Source: Polyporus tsugae
Lineage: Eukaryota; Basidiomycota; Agaricomycetes; Polyporales; Polyporaceae
Direction: 5' to 3'
NCBI GenBank assembly: GCA_024305745.1
Contig: JAHRBS010000004.1
Coordinates: forward strand, 3,906,001 to 3,970,000
DNA length: 64,000 nt
Within the stretch, counting starts at the first letter, position 1; each line of letters opens with the position of its first letter. The notes under the pieces were generated by a model. The model ran no database searches and was not told where the DNA came from. It saw nothing but the letters and a program-made list of their open reading frames with translations. Shown in pieces: positions 41,041-52,277 of the stretch. The position numbers and the translations under genes were made by a program.

Positions 41041-42315
41041 ATGCCAGAAACGATAGCTGGCCCTCCTGCTTGGCTCGAAAGATCTCATGACTTCAAACAC
41101 CTAACCACCGTCCTCAGTACGCTCGCCAAACGCGAACATGACCGCAAGGCCGCTCGTTCTACCTCCCAGCATCAATCGCACCCCTCCAAGCGGCACCGGG
41201 TCGCACACATCGCGTCCACCGTGCAGGCCAACCCCGAGCACGTCGCGTACTATTCTGTCGCTGCCGGTTCAGACCCCCACAATACCACCTTCAATCGGTA
41301 CGCAGACATCCTTCCCTATGACCGCACACGCGTTGTCGTCTGCTCGGGCGATCATGAAGATAGCACCTGCGGGAGCACATGCCAACAGGGGCGGTATCTC
41401 AACGCGGACTGGGTGAGGGAACTCGCAGGAGGCAAGTGGTGGATCGCGATGCAGGCACCGCTTCCCCAGACCGCGCACACGTTTCTTTCCTCCCTCCTCG
41501 AAGGCGTCTCGCCCCCACCTGATCCATCCCCATCCGCCGCCGTCGCGTCCCCACAGCCTGCGAACCTGCGCTATGAACGCCGGATCCGGACCGTCGTGCA
41601 GCTCACGAAGAACCTCGAGAGCGGGATGCGCAAGGCGCACGCCTACTTCCCCCCGATCGTCGGCCAGAGCTCGGTCGTCGAGCCCGGCCCCGCGGGGGGC
41701 GCCCCCATCGAGGTTACGCTCGTGCGCACGGAGACTATCGACGCGGCGCACTGCATGCAGAGCGTCGTCCGCCTCCAGCCGCTCTTGTCCTCGCCCTCGT
41801 CCCCACGCACACACGTCGGCGAGCCCGTGCTCTTCCAGCACCTCCTCTACGCGTCATGGCCCGATCACGGCGTGCCCGCGGGCGAGGACCGCGCGGCCCT
41901 ACTGCACTTCGCGAAGCTCGTCGACGAAGCGAACCGCGATCTCTCGCTCTACGCGGACACGGGAGCCGCTACCTCGGGCCTCGACCCGGACCCGCCGATC
42001 GTCGCAGGTTGCTCGGCGGGCGTGGGGCGCACGGGCACGTTCATCGCGCTGTGCTCGCTGCTCCGGCACTACGGCTTCCTATCGCCGTCGAAGACGAGGC
42101 CGGATGGGATCGAGACGCTGACGCCTTTGCCCGAGTCGCCGCTTGGCCCGCTGCCGGAGGGGTTGCAGGGGGACATGATCGCGAAGGAGATCGACGCGCT
42201 GAGGGAGCAGCGGTCCTACATGGTCGAGCGTGACGACCAGGCGCTGATGCTCTACGAAGCGTTGGTTGTGGCCTTCGCGTCTGCAAGCGATGCGAATGCC
42301 AAGGATGGTGCGTAG
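41041..42315 (+). CDS. Protein tyrosine phosphatase
   Basis: An intronless frame encodes 424 residues. The classical PTP order is present: FNRYADILPYDRTRV (KNRY-like loop), YLNADWVRELAG, WWIAMQAPLPQT, the WPD loop WPDHGVPAGE with Asp275, the P-loop CSAGVGRTGTFIALC with Cys324 and Arg330, and a Q-loop region LREQRSYMVERDDQ. The residue just before the catalytic cysteine is Gly rather than the usual His (VAGCSAGVGRTG). The nucleophile, arginine and WPD aspartate are intact, so it is probably active. It resembles fungal PTPs that dephosphorylate MAP kinases; the target is unknown. ATG 41041 is the first in-frame ATG. Confidence 0.9.
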   Translation: MPETIAGPPAWLERSHDFKHLTTVLSTLAKREHDRKAARSTSQHQSHPSKRHRVAHIASTVQANPEHVAYYSVAAGSDPHNTTFNRYADILPYDRTRVVVCSGDHEDSTCGSTCQQGRYLNADWVRELAGGKWWIAMQAPLPQTAHTFLSSLLEGVSPPPDPSPSAAVASPQPANLRYERRIRTVVQLTKNLESGMRKAHAYFPPIVGQSSVVEPGPAGGAPIEVTLVRTETIDAAHCMQSVVRLQPLLSSPSSPRTHVGEPVLFQHLLYASWPDHGVPAGEDRAALLHFAKLVDEANRDLSLYADTGAATSGLDPDPPIVAGCSAGVGRTGTFIALCSLLRHYGFLSPSKTRPDGIETLTPLPESPLGPLPEGLQGDMIAKEIDALREQRSYMVERDDQALMLYEALVVAFASASDANAKDGA

Positions 42316-42820
42316 GTGGAGGGCCGCCGTTTTACGGTTTAGACACTGTTGCCGCAAGCGGGCCCGTGGTCTTCTGTGATACTGGCTGCGTCGCAGGAAC
42401 TCTTCACAATTGCACCACCGCTGTATTTTCTAGCCGCCAAAACGTACTAGCGAACGGTGCCATGTAGCGATACCGCCGACGATCTGTGCGAGCGATGCGC
42501 GACCCCACTAACAACGGGTGGTCCAGCCAATATTCTCTCAAGAACCTTCGGAAGCGACCGCGCCATGCGCTCAGATAGCCAGCTTACGTTCCTCTCCAGT
42601 CTTCGCTGTCCGTGTCGGCGTTCGCGGTCAAGCAACGGCATCGCGGGCGTTGTATTATGGCAGGAAGGTACACAGGGTGATCGATCATGCGAGATTAAAA
42701 GTGCGTAAGGTATTACAAGGCTGTAAGGTATTAAAGGGCTATAAGGTAATCATGGGTATTATGTATGTATGCGTAAAGTAGCGTCGAAGCGGGAAGATGA
42801 AGAGGTCCGGAACTCAAAGA
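42316..42820. other. Intergenic, convergent gene ends
   Basis: The phosphatase and the secreted-protein gene converge here. Only 3' flanking sequence is seen, with a small AAGGTATTA-type repetition near 42707-42750. Confidence 0.5.
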
Positions 42821-43890
42821 CTACATCGTGTGGGTGCGGGAGAACATGGAATCCGAAGGAAAGACCGTGGAGGTAGAGTTTGCGACGGCCGCAGAGGTGA
42901 ACGCCGTGGCCTGGCTGTCGGTCGGGGTCGCAGTGCTCGAGAAGTTCGCGGTGCTCGAGGAGTTGGCCGTGAAGGTCGTGGCTGGGCCGTCGCTCAGGGA
43001 GACCTCGACCTTGTTCTGGGCGGCTTTGATAAACACCGGAGGCACCATCCGGGAAACGAGAGAACTGATGACGCCGGGGGCGCCGGTAGCCTTTGGGGGA
43101 GTGAGGGAAATGGGCAAGTTGGGAGTGTTCGGCGGGACGGGGACGGGCGAGATAGGCAGCGTAGGAAGGATGCCGTTCGCGCTGCTAGTGGCGCTACCAG
43201 AAGTGGCGGGCGCGGTCTGCGAGCGCTGCATCGGCACGCCAGAGGTGGACGACGAAGTCGCGGAGGCTGTATCCGAGCTGGACGACGAACTCGGAGGAGA
43301 GTCTGGGACACCATCCCACTGCGCGATCTGGCCACGAGCGCGGAGGATCCCGTCCTGAGCCATTGCGGCTTGCATCCGCGTGTGCGCGTCGGAGATGGCC
43401 TGAGCGACCATGCGGATCTGGTCTGGAGTGAGCGACGAGACCGATTGCGCGTCCGCCCCGTCCTTCTGGAGAACATCGATGGGGAGGCCAAGACCTTTCA
43501 CCAGAGACGCTAACGTTTGAAGGAGGGGGCCAAGGATGGACCCCACGACCGGCAAATCTCCAACCAATCCTCCTAGAGTGTCCAACAAGCCTCTGCGCGC
43601 GATCATTTCCTGAACATGGGTGGCTGATTGCTATCGTATGAGTTGAGATAGCCTACCCATTGTGACGGAAACTCACCCAGTATGGGATTGGATTCGCTTG
43701 GAGTCTGTCCCAAGTTGGCGGCCACCTGGTCAGAGCGACCCGCAATGGCAATCAACTGCAGGTTGGAGGATGAATGATCCATGGCCTCGTCGAGAGCGTT
43801 GGGCTCGGTTGGGGCAGCGAGAGCGGGCGACGACGAGGAGACCGCGAGGGTCGCCAAGAACAGCGACGAGGTTGTTGACGAGAGACGCAT
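42821..43890 (-). CDS. Secreted Ser/Thr-rich protein of unknown function
   Basis: Exon 1 (43890-43657) and exon 2 (43609-42821) join in phase 0 to 340 residues. The start is a clear signal peptide (SSTTSSLFLATLAVSSSSPA with ALAAP). The centre has hydrophobic helices (GLLDTLGGLVGDLPVVGSIL) and an amphipathic helix (TPDQIRMVAQAISDAHTRM). The second half is a Ser/Thr/Pro-rich stretch with many N-x-S/T sequons, expected to be heavily glycosylated. No GPI-type hydrophobic tail is seen, so release or cell-wall retention is likely. The nearer GTGAGT donor would break the frame, so GTAGGC is the inferred donor. No family was recognised. Confidence 0.72.
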
Positions 43891-45556
43891 GGTGAGCGCA
43901 GATCAACGACGTGGGGGTAGTCTGTGGTGGTAGGGCAACAGCAATGTGAAAGCACGACGAAAGCAACCAGCTAGCGGCCTCGCGCGGAGATCAAGAACGA
44001 GGGTAGGTGAGGAAAACAAACCGAGGATGACAGCTGGTTTATAGTCGGAGTTCGAGAGTGGCTGACGATCGAAAGTTGTTAGCCAGCCTCGTCATGCAAG
44101 ACGCGACGGCTCTTCTCGGCTGACAGGCTCTTCGGGTCCGTATCGTCGATCCCCGCGCATGAAGCCAGCCTCTCCACGTCAAAACGCCGACGCAGTGAAG
44201 GAGTTGTAACGCCACAGCTATGACGTTAAGAAGCCATCCGGAGTCCCGGCTAGCGTGGTTAGCTCAACGTGGGTGTGGTTATACAACACAAATACCCTCA
44301 TGTCATAATGCGAGGCAGACGCGCGGAGGGGGCTATGCCCACTAACGGCCCAGATTAAAATCGCAGATGCATAAAAATCGCAAGCGGCGAAACTATATCC
44401 TAAGAGGGGCACTGCGATGGAACGACAGAAGCGACCAGCAACAAAGGCATAGATATGTCAGCACGGCAGTGAACCGGAGAGAAGGAGTGGCAGTACATAG
44501 GACTGCCCATATTCGCAATGCATGGCCAACGGAGGGGAATCTAGGCAAGGGCGTCAGCAACGCGGCAAGGACGACTGTGAGAGTGGCTTTACCGAAAAGA
44601 GGGACGTCACAAGGTGCCCATCCTCGAGCGACCCCCGTACTCCATCTCAAATAGTCCGTCGTCCTCCCAGTGGCTGGGACTCATGCGACGCCTTACGTTG
44701 TCGCCGCCGACACCTGACCGCACCCCGAGGACAACCATGTCCCACAGCTCTGCGATGGAGGACAGAATGGAGCGGCCCATGCATGACGAGAGGATGCACC
44801 ATCCCAAGAGCGCGAAGCTGTTCGAGGCAAGAGTGCTTGAGAAAGGTGCCGCGCGAGAGAGAGACGAAGGGATCGTATTCACAGAAGGACGGAAAGGAAA
44901 ATTGCCAAGGGAAAGAGACTGCTTTCTTGAGAAACCATTGTGGAGGACGCTGATCAAATGCGGTTGACGGTGAATGAAGCCGGTCAATGACGAGTGGTTG
45001 AAAGAGGTTTACCGGTGCCACGTGCCAGGAGAGGAGCCGCCGGTATCGGATAAGATGAGAAAGGAGCGACGGCCTGCGAGAGAACGCACTACACGCCGGT
45101 TCGGTGCTGAGTGAAGGCTCGAGGACGGCGAATCGTGGGCGTGTAGAGCACGGAAGGTGAGGCGTTGAGGTGGAGGAGGCAGCGGCCTATGAAAGGCGAG
45201 GTGCGTCGCACGAGCAGTCTGAGGTGCGTCCTGCTCTCTACAAACCGGCGCCACCAGTTCAGAGTCCGCTGGCACCGGAGGGTCTTGTCAGTGATGACGC
45301 GGACGCAGCAATTTGCTCTCCACCCTACTAACCCCCACCACCCCCGCTAATCGTCGTCGTCGTCGATCAGCCAGATAGCCAACCGAGCGCGGTCAGCACC
45401 AAGAGGAGGTGAGTGGACCCATCGGAGGCGGTGGTGCGAGATGAGATTCAGTGTGAGATGACTACCCGACAGACTGGACGCCACACCCAGAACAGAGGAA
45501 CGACTGTCGCAGTCTGTACCACTCCCTCGGCTCCCTCCTCCACACCCATTGCTCAT
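43891..45556. other. Intergenic with no confident gene
   Basis: Frames such as 44614-44967 (+) and 44607-44987 (-) are open on both strands of the same DNA, and neither has a domain or convincing codon bias. The right part is presumably the promoter and leader of the first CDF gene. Confidence 0.4.
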
Positions 45557-47549
45557 ATGCCCCACCCCCCGCGACCCGACTCTTCCTTCTCTAGCCCAAT
45601 GAACGACCCCAAGCAATCCCCTGATGAGACGAAGGTCGCACCGCCGCTCGAAGCGCGTTCGGTGTCTCCGTCCACAGTGAGTCTGTCTGCCCAGCGCCCG
45701 CATGCCCACAGTGACGGAACCGCCGACAGCATTCCGAGACAACGGTACCGGATCTCCTCCAACAGCTTGACAGTGTCGAGAGGGCACCTGGACCTAAACC
45801 TGCTCTCGACCCCTTCAAGTTTCGCGAAGCCTACAAGACAAATGAACAACTCTCAGACTTACGCAAGCGCCACAAGGGCAAACCGCTCGAGCTGTATCAC
45901 AAACGACAGAACGATGTACGCGCCGTCTATATGCTTAAACAGCCCCGACGGGCTTCTGAGTCGTCTGCCCCGAAATAGCTCATCAATGACCTCCTCAAAC
46001 CCATGGAAGACCACACTTACGATGCCAAGGTAGAGGAAGAGGCATCTCGCCTACCAGTACGTGGGCCGATCTTACCTCTTCCATAGTTCCGCAGCACTCA
46101 TCTTACGATCCACAGGTTAAGATCGCCGTCTGGGCGAGTCTCCTCGCCAACTTGAGCCTCTGTATCCTGCAGAGTAAGCCGCCCGTCCTTTCCCTTGGGG
46201 CCCCACTGACCCCGTGCAGTGTACGCGGCGGTCTCGTCGCTCTCGTTGTCGCTCCTGGCGACTGGTATCGACTCAGTGTTCGACATCGGTAGTAATGTCC
46301 TCCTCGTCTGGATAAACAAGAAGGCCGATGCGCTCGATATGAACAAATGGCCCGTCGGTGGCGCTCGCCTCGAGACCATCGGCAATATCGTATATGGTGA
46401 GTGCCATATTGAGCGCCCGCGTCCACGGATTGGCTGACTCACCTCTCGTCAGGTTTCCTGTACGTCACGGTCTGCGTGGGACGCTTGATTGCCCCACATA
46501 CTAAACAGCTTATCAAGGATGGGATCAGTCAATTTGGTCGTTATCGTCGAGTCTGCACGTTCGCTCATCACGCACGGCGACGGTGAAACAAACGGGCTCC
46601 ACATACCGTCTCTGATTTCCGTTGGAGCGGCGCTCGGTACGTGTGTCGATCCATCGAGTGGCATCCGTGGCTAATGTCGACTACAGGCGTGAAGTTCCTG
46701 TTGTTCTTGTATTGCTACGGCTATCGGAACGATTCCAGTCAAGTTCGCATGTTGTGGGAGGACCACCGCAACGATTTGTTCATCAACGGCTTTGGTGAGT
46801 GTCTAATACATAGAGCAAGGAAGGGGAAGAGGAGGGGGACTCACGGTGGTGGGGCGACGACAGGTCTGCTCATGTCCGCGGGTGGGAGCAAGCTCAGGTG
46901 GTGTGAGTGCTAGTTTCGCCTACTCCCCTCGATTCGCTCGGCTTATACCTTCTTCTGTCCAGATCTTGACCCGATGGGAGCCATCATCGTAAGCTGTTCT
47001 AAGTCAACGGAACTTGCCAGATACCAAATACGTGCTAATACATTCCCCCTTCGCAGATCGCGGCCGGGGTCATTATTGCATGGACGCGCACCATTTACCG
47101 CCAGTTTGAATTGCTCGCGGGCAAATCGGCGCCGCACGACTTTATTCAGCTTCTTATCTACAAGGCCACGACGTTTAGCGACGAGATTGAGAAGGTGGAC
47201 ACAGTCCGAGCATATCATGTGAGTTTCCCCCTGAGGCTTACGATGAAGACCCCGACCACGGCTGACGTCTGCAACTTATCCAGAGCGGACCGGATTACTA
47301 TGTAGAAGTCGACGTGGTGATGGACGCGAACACTCCGCTTTGGAAGGCGCATGATATTAGTCAAACCCTTCAGGACAAGTTCGAGGTCCTGCCGAATGTC
47401 GGCCGCGCATTCGTCCACGTTGACCACGAGACGACTCACGCTCCCGTTAGTGAAACCCCCTTCTTTTTGCCTGCCTTATATGCGCAAATTGATGCTTCAA
47501 CACTAACTTCCGATTCGCCGACGGGTAGGAACACCGCAAGTTCTTGTAG
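45557..47549 (+). CDS. Cation diffusion facilitator (Mn-type CDF), copy 1
   Basis: Thirteen exons join to 420 residues (starts 45557, 45730, 45979, 46116, 46220, 46453, 46518, 46687, 46864, 46963, 47057, 47284, 47529). Exon 6 is just 7 nt (GTTTCCT, 46453-46459). After a disordered N-terminus, membrane segments run from IAVWASLLANLSLCILQ on. The metal site in the second helix reads DSVFD (DxxxD), the signature of manganese/iron CDFs rather than zinc ones (HxxxD). LDPMGAIIIAAGVIIAW matches the fifth helix, and the cytosolic C-terminal domain has DTVRAYH and AFVHVDHETTHAPEH as in plant MTP8-11 exporters. The role is Mn(II) efflux or organelle loading. The exact start (45458, 45557 or 45599) is uncertain. 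Confidence 0.9.
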
Positions 47550-48725
47550 ACGACGACCCACGGTGGCCGCGGCCCGCAAGGTTACGATATTCTAATATTT
47601 CCCCACCAAGATTCAACGATGAGGCCAAGAACGAGGATCAAGACACGCTCGAATGAAGATTACGAAGTATCTAGTCCGGACTGAGGTATTACATATAGAA
47701 TACTACCATGACAAATGTACGATCCGTTCAAGCTACGATAAGTACTCACCTCTCTGCGCGTTTGCCAATGACAGCTGGCGTCATCCGATCCAGGACAGTC
47801 GGGGGTGGTGAGGTAACCTGCCACGATTCTTACTGATGAATCAGGAATGGAATGGGACTTGTCTGACATCGAATTGGGAAGAAGACGCGAGGATGGTAGG
47901 GGTATTCCTGGAATCGTCTTACAGACTAGTTCCCGTGACGATATCGCCTTGGTTGGCCACTTCTCCAGCAAGCGCTGACGTCGGACGCCGACTTGGCAGT
48001 TTCAAAACCCACACCCGCCTTCTCCATACGGCACATTATGGCACAGACGTGGGTATGCAGCCGGCATTCATGAGAGAGTTCGCGATGCTAATGGTCATCA
48101 TAGCGCACAACAGTCCCTAAATTTGCCGACGATGTTCTCCACGAAGCCAAGGGGCGAGGTCATGCTCAATCTTGGCAAGACGCCGACTGCCCCTTTGCGT
48201 TCACAACAGCTCTCCTTCGGGCTGCTCGGATGGATGCCTCGAGGCAGCTCTATTGATTTCTCATAATGACGAGCGATTGGGTCGGCTCCCGCTGCGGTCA
48301 GGGAAGGAGATCATGCACTGTCTCCGTAACCTTCCTGAATGTCTTGGATCGGTGTACCGCGCCTCCGTTTACCACTTCTTTCAGGTCCTTCGCCAGGAAA
48401 CGTTCGGGAATGCTCCAACGGTTTCACACAGGGGCCGTCGCATGTGGATGCTGTAAGATACAACCGCCATCGTGGCGGAATCCCGACTCAACAGTTCCAC
48501 TGTCTTGGGCACGAGCTCCAGCCGAAGGCGACTCCAGTATTCCGGGTTGCCCAGAAATGGTGCCCGTCGAAGGCTCGTTCGCTCGCTAACCTGGGGTTCG
48601 ACTTCAGGATGCATCCAAAATCACTATTCTGGTCGGTTGACCATGGTACCGAGTCCATGGATAAATACCCTGGGTGTAGCTTTGAGGAAAGCTCGAAGGT
48701 AGACCACGACCTCACGGCGATCCCC
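47550..48725. other. Intergenic between CDF copy 1 and NRAMP
   Basis: It holds the 3' flank of the exporter and the promoter of the importer. An open frame runs from 48339 into the NRAMP gene but has no coding character before 48726. An ATAAATA element at 48660-48666 lies ~60 bases before the NRAMP ATG. No further gene is seen. Confidence 0.45.
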
Positions 48726-51011
48726 ATGCTTCGACACACTCCCACTGCCTCGACCACGTCCACTGAGCGTACCGAGGATATGGGCCCCCAGGCTCCCTCT
48801 CTCTGGTCGTTACCAGGACTGACTGCCGGTGTCCGAGCGGTAGGCATGCATTTGCTGAAGCATACGGGCGTCGGTATCGTATGCGCCGTCGCATACTTTG
48901 ACCCGTAAGTGCTCCAGTCACCCCTCCCACGGACACTGGTATCGCGTATTGACTTGGTGATAGCGGAAACTGGGGCGTGGACCTCCAGGCGGGTTCGGAA
49001 TACGGATACAAGTTGCTCTTCGTCGTCCTTCTCGCTGGTCTGTTCGCCATCTACATGCAGGTATGCGACGTCTTCTAGCGCCCGTAACGTTTTACCTAAA
49101 ATCCATATCAGGTGCTCGCCTCTCGGCTAGGGTGTGTGACAGGGCTCGGTGCGCATCATTTTCTCCGGTCCGATGGTCGTCAATTGATGTTGCTAACACT
49201 GACTCCGTTCAACACAGACCTTGCCTCGCACTGTCGCCTCCTCCTTCATGATCGTCCGCGCTACACCTTGCTATGGCGCTGGGGCATACTCTATCCGCTG
49301 TATGCGCTCTCTGAAATCGCCATCATTAGCACGGACCTCGCAGAATTGCTCGGCTCGGCGATGGCGCTCGTCATGCTCTTCCCGAAGCTCGAGATTTGGG
49401 CGGGCGTACTCATAACGACCGCCGACGTTCTTCTCCTCCTCGCCATGCGCAACCCGATCGGCGGAGAGCCCGTACGGGCGTTTGAGCTGGGCATTGCTGC
49501 GCTGGTAAGTCGGCCGCCTTCCGAACTTCTCCAACCGCCTTGCTCCACTTCGCCGAGCCGTTGACTGAACTTTGACATTGACGCGTGTAAATTTGTTCAG
49601 GTCTTCATCGTTCTCATTTGTATGGCGGTAATTATTTCGAAGACCGAGATCAATTGGGGCAACGCTTTCTTCGGATTCGTTCCATCGAAGACCGTCTTCG
49701 AGTCAGGCGGTCTCTATACCTGTGAGTCCCTCTCACGCTCATCGCGCGTGGCTGTTTCCATTGTCCTGACTCTCAGCGTCCCAATCACAGCGATAGGAAT
49801 CATCGGGGCGACAGTTATGCCTCACAGCTTGTTCCTGGGTTCTGCTCTTGCGACTCAGGATCGGGTCACCTCGCCTCCACCGAGGGAATCTCCTGCTTCG
49901 CGGGACGCCGATGCGCCTAGCGAGGGTACCCTTCCGTCTGTGCGAAACGCTCGCACGCTCTTCCGAAAGCTTTCCAAGTCTCTCGGGGCGATGTTCAAGG
50001 TCAAGAGGATCGAGGAACAACCTAACGAGCCCAAGTCGCACGCAGACTGGACGAACAGCCCGCTGTCGTTCATCCGGCAGCACCTGACCCATGGTATCGT
50101 CGATATGGTCATCAGCCTGCTGGGTCTCGCGGTAGTCATCAACGCACTGTGCGTCCCTTCCGCCGGTTCTCCCCGTTAACGTTATCGTTGACCCCTTTGT
50201 ACGGCAGGATTCTGATCCTGGCGGGCGCGGTGTTCTTCTTCAACGGCGATGGGTCGAACGGTCCTGCAGACTTGTTCGATGCATATGACCTGCTTCGTGA
50301 TCGTCTAGGTGCCGGTAAGCTCTGGATTCCCCCGATATGGCCCGGGGAACTCGCTCACTCCATACCCCCGGAACAGCTGCCGCGACGTTGTTCGCACTCG
50401 CGCTTCTCGCCGCTGGCCAGAGCTCGTCGATTATCGCCACCCTTGCGGCCCAGATAGTGTCCGAGGGCTTCATCCACTGGTCCACTTCGGTAAGTCCGTC
50501 GTGCCAGCAGCTCTCTCGGGGGCCGTAGCTAATTCGCCGATTCGTGTAGCCCGTCCTCACCCGTCTTATCACCCGCTGCTTCGGTCTGATTCCATCTCTG
50601 ATCGTGGCCATTGCGGTGGGCCGACCTGGGATCGCGACGCTCCTCGTGGCGTCGCAGGTCGTGCTCTCCATCGTGCTGCCGTTCGTCACGTTCCCCCTCA
50701 TCCTCCTCACCTCGTCCAAGCAGGTGATGACGGTGTACGAGGAGGCCGAGCCCACGCCGACCACGTCATCGTCGGAAACCGCTTCCGCGAGCGAACAGGC
50801 TACGAAGGAGGAATCCGTCAAGGACGATATTGTGACGGCTACTGTCTCCGAGACCATCACCGAGACCTCCCCGGATGTCGAGCGCGCCATGGGGAAGCCC
50901 GTGGACTTCTCCAACGGAAAAATCATGATAGCCATAGGTGTGGTGATTTGGATCATCATCGTGGCCGCCAACGTGTACGTCCTCGTCCAGCTCGGGAGGG
51001 GCCAGGTGTAG
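48726..51011 (+). CDS. NRAMP divalent metal transporter (Smf-like)
   Basis: Nine exons (48726-48904, 48964-49060, 49112-49148, 49218-49504, 49601-49721, 49791-50148, 50208-50314, 50377-50489, 50550-51011) give 586 residues. The metal-site motif of helix 1 is AYFDPGNWGVDLQAG (DPGN, codon split by intron 1). Helix 6 carries GATVMPHSLFLGS with the A-x-x-M-P-H metal site. Other family blocks are LSEIAIISTDLAELLGSA and FALALLAAGQSSSIIATLAG-type with QIVSEGFIHW. NRAMP proteins import Mn(II), Fe(II) and related ions with protons. The soluble loop after MPH is long and basic. It lies between two Mn-type CDF exporters on the same strand. A start at 48780 is also possible. Confidence 0.93.
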
Positions 51012-52277
51012 ACGGACACCCGGTCGTTCATGCCAAGGACGTTTTGCACCAAAAACAACGTTTTGTTCGCAGCAATTTTCACTGATGTAGAACTAGTTCA
51101 TGTTCTCTTCCCAAGTCTCTTGCTCTCGTGATGCCGTGTTGCAGTTGTACTCGTATTGCTTCCATTATTTCCATTGGATGTATGTCTCGTTGTACCAATA
51201 GAAGTCTTTTCACAATCATCTGACAAATTCCAGTCGCGCAGCACAGTCAATGGAGCCCGGAGGAAGTCCTGCTGATAGTAGTCTGGACGTAATGCGGGAA
51301 GCCTTACCGAGTTCCATCTTGAATTACCGCTAGCGTTTCCCAGATGAGCCAACAATCAGAGGTCCCGAAGCGGGTGCGATGTCGAAATGCTGCAGAGAAT
51401 GGGTGGAGCAAAGAAGAAGCAGCCCGTGTGGTCTGCGATGCGATGCCGCGGCATGCGATGAGAAAGCCTATTGAAACCCGCCGTCTGGATGAGAACGGTG
51501 AGGCGCATGGTACAGAAGTTGAGAAACCGGCACTTGTGTACGTCAGCTCAAGCCAGGGGCATGTCGGAAGACACCTTCGAGAAAGCGGCTGTCGGACCTT
51601 GCGCTTTCGGAAATCCCGCCAACTCAATAGCGGCTGCGTGGATTCGGGGCTCTCACGCCGGCTTCATATGGGCAAGATCTATGGAGAGAAGAGCAGCGGC
51701 CAGCGCGGGCAGGCTTCCTACGATGGACGTAAACGACAGACGAGCGGGTATGCATTACGAGAGGGTTGCGACGAGCACATCACGCGCTCATCCGAAGCTT
51801 GGCGTGGAGGCCGAGAGCGTTGACGACTCGGTTATCGGAAGACGTGTCCGACGATAGGATGGAACGACATGTCTCCGGGACCCCAGTCGAGAGGCGAGTG
51901 CCCATTCCATGGGGATGGAGAGTTCCGTCCCCCAGTGATATCCGCCGGGAAGGAACCCAGAGAGCGGCTTAAAGACGAGTACCTCCCTTGGCGCTGGGTC
52001 ATCTCGGCTCCCTACCTCTGGCCCCGGACGCTCTTGTCTCTGCCTGCTCAACCCCAGGACCGTGTTATGGTGAGTGGGGTGGTCGTTCAAGTCCAGGTGG
52101 TCGCCGTTGATTCGAACCGCATGTTTCCTAATCAGGCATCCCGAGAGAGTGGAACGTTGCCAAACGAGGTACGCCCATGCTACCGTTCGCCTGGTCCCGC
52201 TCCCTCACCCGACTACCACAACCGTCTTCCCACCGCACACAACGTCTGGCCCCGCTTGCTCACAATGACCCCAGATC
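51012..52277. other. Intergenic between NRAMP and CDF copy 2
   Basis: About 1.27 kb. Long frames around 51344-52090 overlap on both strands without family resemblance or splice logic. I see no gene; this should hold the promoter of CDF copy 2. Confidence 0.4.

Noticed and set aside
42797..43513. A 238-residue plus-strand frame
   Set aside because: Gly/Arg-rich antisense of the secreted Ser/Thr-rich protein; no domain and no start context.
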